DNA of 17,901 nucleotides from Lachnospiraceae bacterium UBA6452 (GTDB lineage: Bacteria; Bacillota; Clostridia; Lachnospirales; Lachnospiraceae): contig DJNY01000225.1 in NCBI GenBank assembly GCA_002441865.1, positions 1 through 17,901 of the forward strand, written 5' to 3'. How positions within the stretch are numbered: position 1 is the stretch's first letter; each line of letters opens with the position of its first letter. Below, piece after piece: positions 14,908 through 17,901 of this stretch. The notes under the pieces were generated by a model, which was not told where the DNA came from, ran no database searches, and saw nothing but the letters and a program-made list of their open reading frames with translations. A program made the position numbers and the translations under genes.

Positions 14908-15684
14908 ATGAATTTTAAAGAGTTATATGCAGAGCAAAAAAATGTGATCTGGACTGTTCTCATTCTGGCTGTATTGGTGGTGGGATTCCTGACGATTGCA
15001 CCACAGGTATTTCATGCCAGCAGTAGTGTAAACGGCAGAAATCTTCCTATTTATTGTGTGGAAACGGATGAAAAAAAGGTGGCATTGTCCTTCGATGCGG
15101 CGTGGGGGAATGAGGATACGCGCAGGATACTGGAGATTTTGAAGAAACATAATACTCATGTTACCTTTTTTATGACCGGAGGCTGGGTGGAGAGTTATCC
15201 AGAGGATGTCAAAGCAATTCTGGCAGCAGGGCATGATCTGGGCAATCACAGTGAAAACCATAAGCAGATGAGTCAGCTTTCCGATGAGGAATGCAAACAG
15301 GAGCTCATGAAGGTGCATGAAAAGGTAAAGGAATTGACAGGCTATGAAATGTTTTTGTTCCGTCCGCCTTACGGAGATTATGACAATCATGTCATAACAA
15401 ATGCGGAAAGCTGCGGATATTATGCAATACAGTGGGATGTAGACAGCTTAGATTGGAAAGATTACGGCGTGGATTCCATTATCCAGACGGTCTGTGGGCA
15501 TAAGCATCTGGGAAACGGATCGATCATTCTCTGTCATAACGGTGCCAAATATACGGCAGATGCACTGGATACCATGCTGACCAATCTGGAGAACGCGGGG
15601 TACCAGGTTGTCCCGATCTCAGAACTTATTTTGCGTGAAAATTATCATATGAATGCAGAGGGCAGACAGATTCCAGATGCCTGA
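14908..15684 (+). CDS. PdaB-like polysaccharide deacetylase (carbohydrate esterase family 4)
   Basis: The protein is exported and membrane-anchored, and probably removes acetyl groups from peptidoglycan or another glycan. The 258 residues comprise a cytoplasmic start, one transmembrane signal anchor (about 13-31) and a NodB domain (about 55-240). The NodB motifs are SFDAAWG with catalytic Asp63, HSENH (His114/His118), RPPYGDYD (152-159), WDVDSLDW (176-183) and ILCHNG (His210). The second Asp of the usual TFDDG metal motif is Ala64, a change also typical of PdaB proteins of spore formers, where activity is considered atypical. This suggests a sporulation or cortex role. The GTG at 14896 would add four residues (MVAA). 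Neither start has a good ribosome binding site, and ATG is preferred. Confidence 0.87.
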   Translation: MNFKELYAEQKNVIWTVLILAVLVVGFLTIAPQVFHASSSVNGRNLPIYCVETDEKKVALSFDAAWGNEDTRRILEILKKHNTHVTFFMTGGWVESYPEDVKAILAAGHDLGNHSENHKQMSQLSDEECKQELMKVHEKVKELTGYEMFLFRPPYGDYDNHVITNAESCGYYAIQWDVDSLDWKDYGVDSIIQTVCGHKHLGNGSIILCHNGAKYTADALDTMLTNLENAGYQVVPISELILRENYHMNAEGRQIPDA

Positions 15685-15695
15685 AAGTCGATTGC

Positions 15696-15765
15696 GGCAG
15701 CCTCCCGTATATGGTAATATATGTCATGAGTCATCGACTGTGGCTTATGACATGAGGAGGCTGTT
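15696..15765 (+). promoter_or_regulatory. RNA structure that can hide the MBOAT ribosome binding site
   Basis: CAGCCTCC (15698-15705) is exactly complementary to GGAGGCTG (15756-15763), which contains most of the Shine-Dalgarno GAGGAGG (15754-15760) five nt before the ATG. Two more G-U pairs can extend the stem to 15696/15765. Enclosed is a long hairpin: 15721-15734 pairs with 15740-15753 (ATGTCAT/ATGACAT at its base, 14 pairs including three G-U) with a five-base loop. No U-tract follows, so translational control is more likely than termination. Confidence 0.55.
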
Positions 15766-17187
15766 ATGCTGTTTCAATCAGGTGCATTTTTGATCTTTTT
15801 TCCAATCGTTATATTGTTATTTTATATCATGCCGAAAAAATGGCAGATGCCGTTTTTGTTAGCTGCCAGTTACTATTTTTATATGAGCTGGAACGCAAAG
15901 TACGCATTGCTTCTTCTGTTTAGTACAGTTCTGACCTATGGTTGTGCACGGCTGATCGGTAAAACAGAAAGCGCAAAGCGCAGAAAGGCATTTCTGATCT
16001 TATGCCTGATATTGCAGCTCGGTATTTTATTTGGCATGAAATATCTGAATTTTGCGGTTTCTCTGCTCGCGCGGCTTTTACTGCTAGTGCATGTGGAGCT
16101 TACGGTGCCTGCATTCGATATTGTTATTCCTGTCGGGATCAGCTTTTATACGTTCCAGGCACTTTCCTATGTGATCGATGTGTACCGAAAAGAAGAGTCT
16201 GCGGAGAAAAATTTCTTTCAATATGCCCTGTATGTCAGCTTTTTCCCGACGATCCTTTCAGGGCCTATTGAACGGAGTAAAAATCTGCTCACGCAGATCC
16301 GGCAGCAGAAGCGGTTTGATCCGGAAAAGATCGTAACAGGGCTTCTTATCATGGCATTTGGATATTTTCAAAAGCTCATCATAGCCGGACGGGCTTCCGT
16401 CATGGTGGATCATGTATATCAGAACCTGGATAGCAGCAGCGCACTGCAGATCCTGCTTGCTGTTTTTCTGTTCTCGATACAGATCTACTGTGACTTTGGC
16501 GGTTACAGTATGCTGGCACTTGGTGCAGCCAAGGTGCTCGGTTTTGACCTGACAGAGAATTTCAGACAGCCATATCTGGCAGTTTCCATACAGGATTTCT
16601 GGCGCAGATGGCATATCAGCCTGTCTACATGGTTTCGCGATTATCTGTATATTCCGCTGGGCGGCAGCAGATGCAGCAGGCTTTGTAAATACAGAAATAT
16701 TATGATCATCTTTCTGGTCAGTGGCATGTGGCATGGCGTGGGACTGCATTATCTGGTCTGGGGCGGACTTAACGGCTTTTTTCAGGTGTGTGAGGATGCG
16801 TTTTCTGCAGTGCGCAGACGGCTTCCGTGTAAGCGGCTGTTAACTTTTATTGTGGCAAGCTTTACATGGGTGTTTTTCCGCGCAGAAAGTGTATCGCGTG
16901 CAGTCCATGTCTGTCTTGGGGTATGCAGGATTTCGGGTAGTCATGTAAGGCAGCTTCTGGAAATGGGACTTGGCAGGACAGATGTGCTTGTGCTTGCCAT
17001 TGCCATAGCAGTATTGATCGTGGCAGATCTTTTGCATGAAAAAGGGATTTCCTTTACTGCATGGCTTTTGCAAAGAAAAATCAGGGTCAGATACGCAGTA
17101 TATCTGGCTGTCTGCATGGTACTTCTTTTGCAGGTGGTGGCAGATTTCGGACAGCCTGCGGCAAGTTTTTTGTATTTTCAGTTTTAG
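15766..17187 (+). CDS. MBOAT-family O-acyltransferase (AlgI/DltB-like)
   Basis: This multi-spanning membrane enzyme moves acyl groups, usually acetyl, across the membrane for transfer to extracellular polysaccharides. The 473-residue product has the normal AlgI length with about ten or more helices. Conserved elements are IPVGISFYTFQALSYVIDVYR (split as IPVGISFYTF, 121-130, and QALSYVIDVYR, 131-141), FFPTILSGPIER (159-170), DFWRRWHISLSTWFRDYLY (277-295; His283) and the active-site SGMWHGVG with His323. GAGGAGG lies 5 nt before the ATG inside a possible sequestering stem. An SGNH-type gene follows after 17 nt, which is the standard partner arrangement (AlgI with AlgJ/AlgX, DltB with DltD). Without dltA/C nearby, polysaccharide O-acetylation is more likely than D-alanylation. 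Confidence 0.94.
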   Translation: MLFQSGAFLIFFPIVILLFYIMPKKWQMPFLLAASYYFYMSWNAKYALLLLFSTVLTYGCARLIGKTESAKRRKAFLILCLILQLGILFGMKYLNFAVSLLARLLLLVHVELTVPAFDIVIPVGISFYTFQALSYVIDVYRKEESAEKNFFQYALYVSFFPTILSGPIERSKNLLTQIRQQKRFDPEKIVTGLLIMAFGYFQKLIIAGRASVMVDHVYQNLDSSSALQILLAVFLFSIQIYCDFGGYSMLALGAAKVLGFDLTENFRQPYLAVSIQDFWRRWHISLSTWFRDYLYIPLGGSRCSRLCKYRNIMIIFLVSGMWHGVGLHYLVWGGLNGFFQVCEDAFSAVRRRLPCKRLLTFIVASFTWVFFRAESVSRAVHVCLGVCRISGSHVRQLLEMGLGRTDVLVLAIAIAVLIVADLLHEKGISFTAWLLQRKIRVRYAVYLAVCMVLLLQVVADFGQPAASFLYFQF

Positions 17188-17204
17188 GATAGAGGAACCT
17201 ACAA

Positions 17205-17901
17205 ATGAAAAAATTATTACAATACATAGGAAAAACACTGCTCTTTCTGCTGCTGCTATGCAGTCTTTGTATCCTTACCTTGCTGGCTTCCGCCAAGGAG
17301 CCGATGAAAGGAATTCTGGCAGAGCTGACATGCAGTACAGATTACGGAGCCGGTTATAACCAGGGAGCATCTGAGATCATACCGACCATAGAAAAGGTGC
17401 AGAAGGAAGATGCCTATACAAAACTGCTGGTTGGGGACAGCGTCTGTTTCCGGTTGTTTTCGGAGCTGCAGGATCTCAATACACAGTATCTGATCGCCGG
17501 AACGAATCGAGGCGTCACAATGTCCGGGCAGTATATTTTAGTGGAAGAGTTTTTAAAGCATCATCCACAGGCAACGGATGTCTATTTATCCGTGATCGAG
17601 GATTCTCTGATCACCGATTATGAAACGGGATATGGCTATCAGTATGGTGTTATGCCTTTTGCAGAGACAGATACTTTAAAGCTGCTGGATCCGGAGACGA
17701 GAAAGCAGATGGCACATGTATACGGCGGGCTTTTTATAAAGGAAAGGGTTGTCTGGCTGATCGAGGATTCGCCGCTGAATAAAAAGCTTTATTACAATCT
17801 GCTGGACAAGCTGAATCCCACATATTCTACACTGACTTTCCCGGATGTGACGACCAGATATCTGGTCAAAATGAAAGCGCTTTGTGAAGAAAACGGTGTG
17901 C
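17205..17901 (+). CDS. SGNH/GDSL-like acyltransferase partner (runs off the right edge)
   Basis: Reading from the ATG at 17205, all 232 codons to the window end are open. The product has a basic start, one signal anchor (about 11-30) and an exported domain. LLVGDSVCFRLF (74-85) gives the GDS block with nucleophile candidate Ser79, and AGTNRG (98-103) falls where SGNH proteins have a second conserved block. The catalytic Asp/His block would lie beyond the edge. AGAGGAA (17191-17197) lies about 7-9 nt upstream, and the gene follows the MBOAT gene by 17 nt. By analogy with AlgJ, AlgX or DltD, it would accept the acyl group from the MBOAT protein and pass it to a polymer outside the cell. It could instead be a deacetylase. 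Confidence 0.8.
   Translation, partial: MKKLLQYIGKTLLFLLLLCSLCILTLLASAKEPMKGILAELTCSTDYGAGYNQGASEIIPTIEKVQKEDAYTKLLVGDSVCFRLFSELQDLNTQYLIAGTNRGVTMSGQYILVEEFLKHHPQATDVYLSVIEDSLITDYETGYGYQYGVMPFAETDTLKLLDPETRKQMAHVYGGLFIKERVVWLIEDSPLNKKLYYNLLDKLNPTYSTLTFPDVTTRYLVKMKALCEENGV

Overview
The window looks like chromosomal DNA from an endospore-forming Firmicute, most likely a Lachnospiraceae-type gut clostridium. The evidence is sigma-A-type TTGACA/TATAAT promoters, strong GGAGG ribosome binding sites, a PdaB-type sporulation deacetylase, a fused glucose-family PTS permease, a YtrA-type ABC locus and a very small type I toxin-like gene. The taxonomic call is inference. No tRNA, rRNA, CRISPR array, transposase or phage gene is visible.

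Layout. Positions 1-332 (minus) hold the start of a membrane protein that runs off the left edge. Divergent from it is a PTS EIICBA permease (512-2761), then a large membrane protein resembling a GT-C glycosyltransferase (2889-4475) and the membrane protease FtsH (4586-6403), each with its own candidate promoter. A minus-strand group follows, read from right to left: a MarR regulator, a TauE/SafE-type permease that overlaps it by 4 bp, and a 7TM-PAS-HD-GYP cyclic-di-GMP phosphodiesterase. Divergent from marR is a compact plus-strand ABC locus (9644-12739): ATPase, permease, YtrA-type GntR regulator, second ATPase, and a second permease that looks shortened. Both divergent promoters carry palindromes placed where the local regulator would be expected to bind. 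The last permease runs into the 3' end of a convergent flavoprotein gene (12699-14282), whose likely terminator lies inside the permease coding sequence.

The 625-bp gap 14283-14907 is the most interesting stretch. It encodes an overlooked 31-residue hydrophobic peptide on the minus strand with an ideal Shine-Dalgarno sequence. A near-consensus plus-strand promoter drives a convergent RNA of about 90 nt. The two transcripts meet at a shared bidirectional terminator that contains the toxin stop codon, and both begin with the same hairpin-forming sequence. The layout resembles the par (Fst/RNAII) convergent type I toxin-antitoxin system, but with inverted rather than direct 5' repeats.

The right end is a cell-envelope group: a PdaB-like polysaccharide deacetylase (14908-15684), an AlgI-like MBOAT acyltransferase (15766-17187) and the start of an SGNH/GDSL-type partner (17205 to the edge). 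The MBOAT ribosome binding site can be paired with an upstream complementary segment around a long inner hairpin, which suggests translational control.
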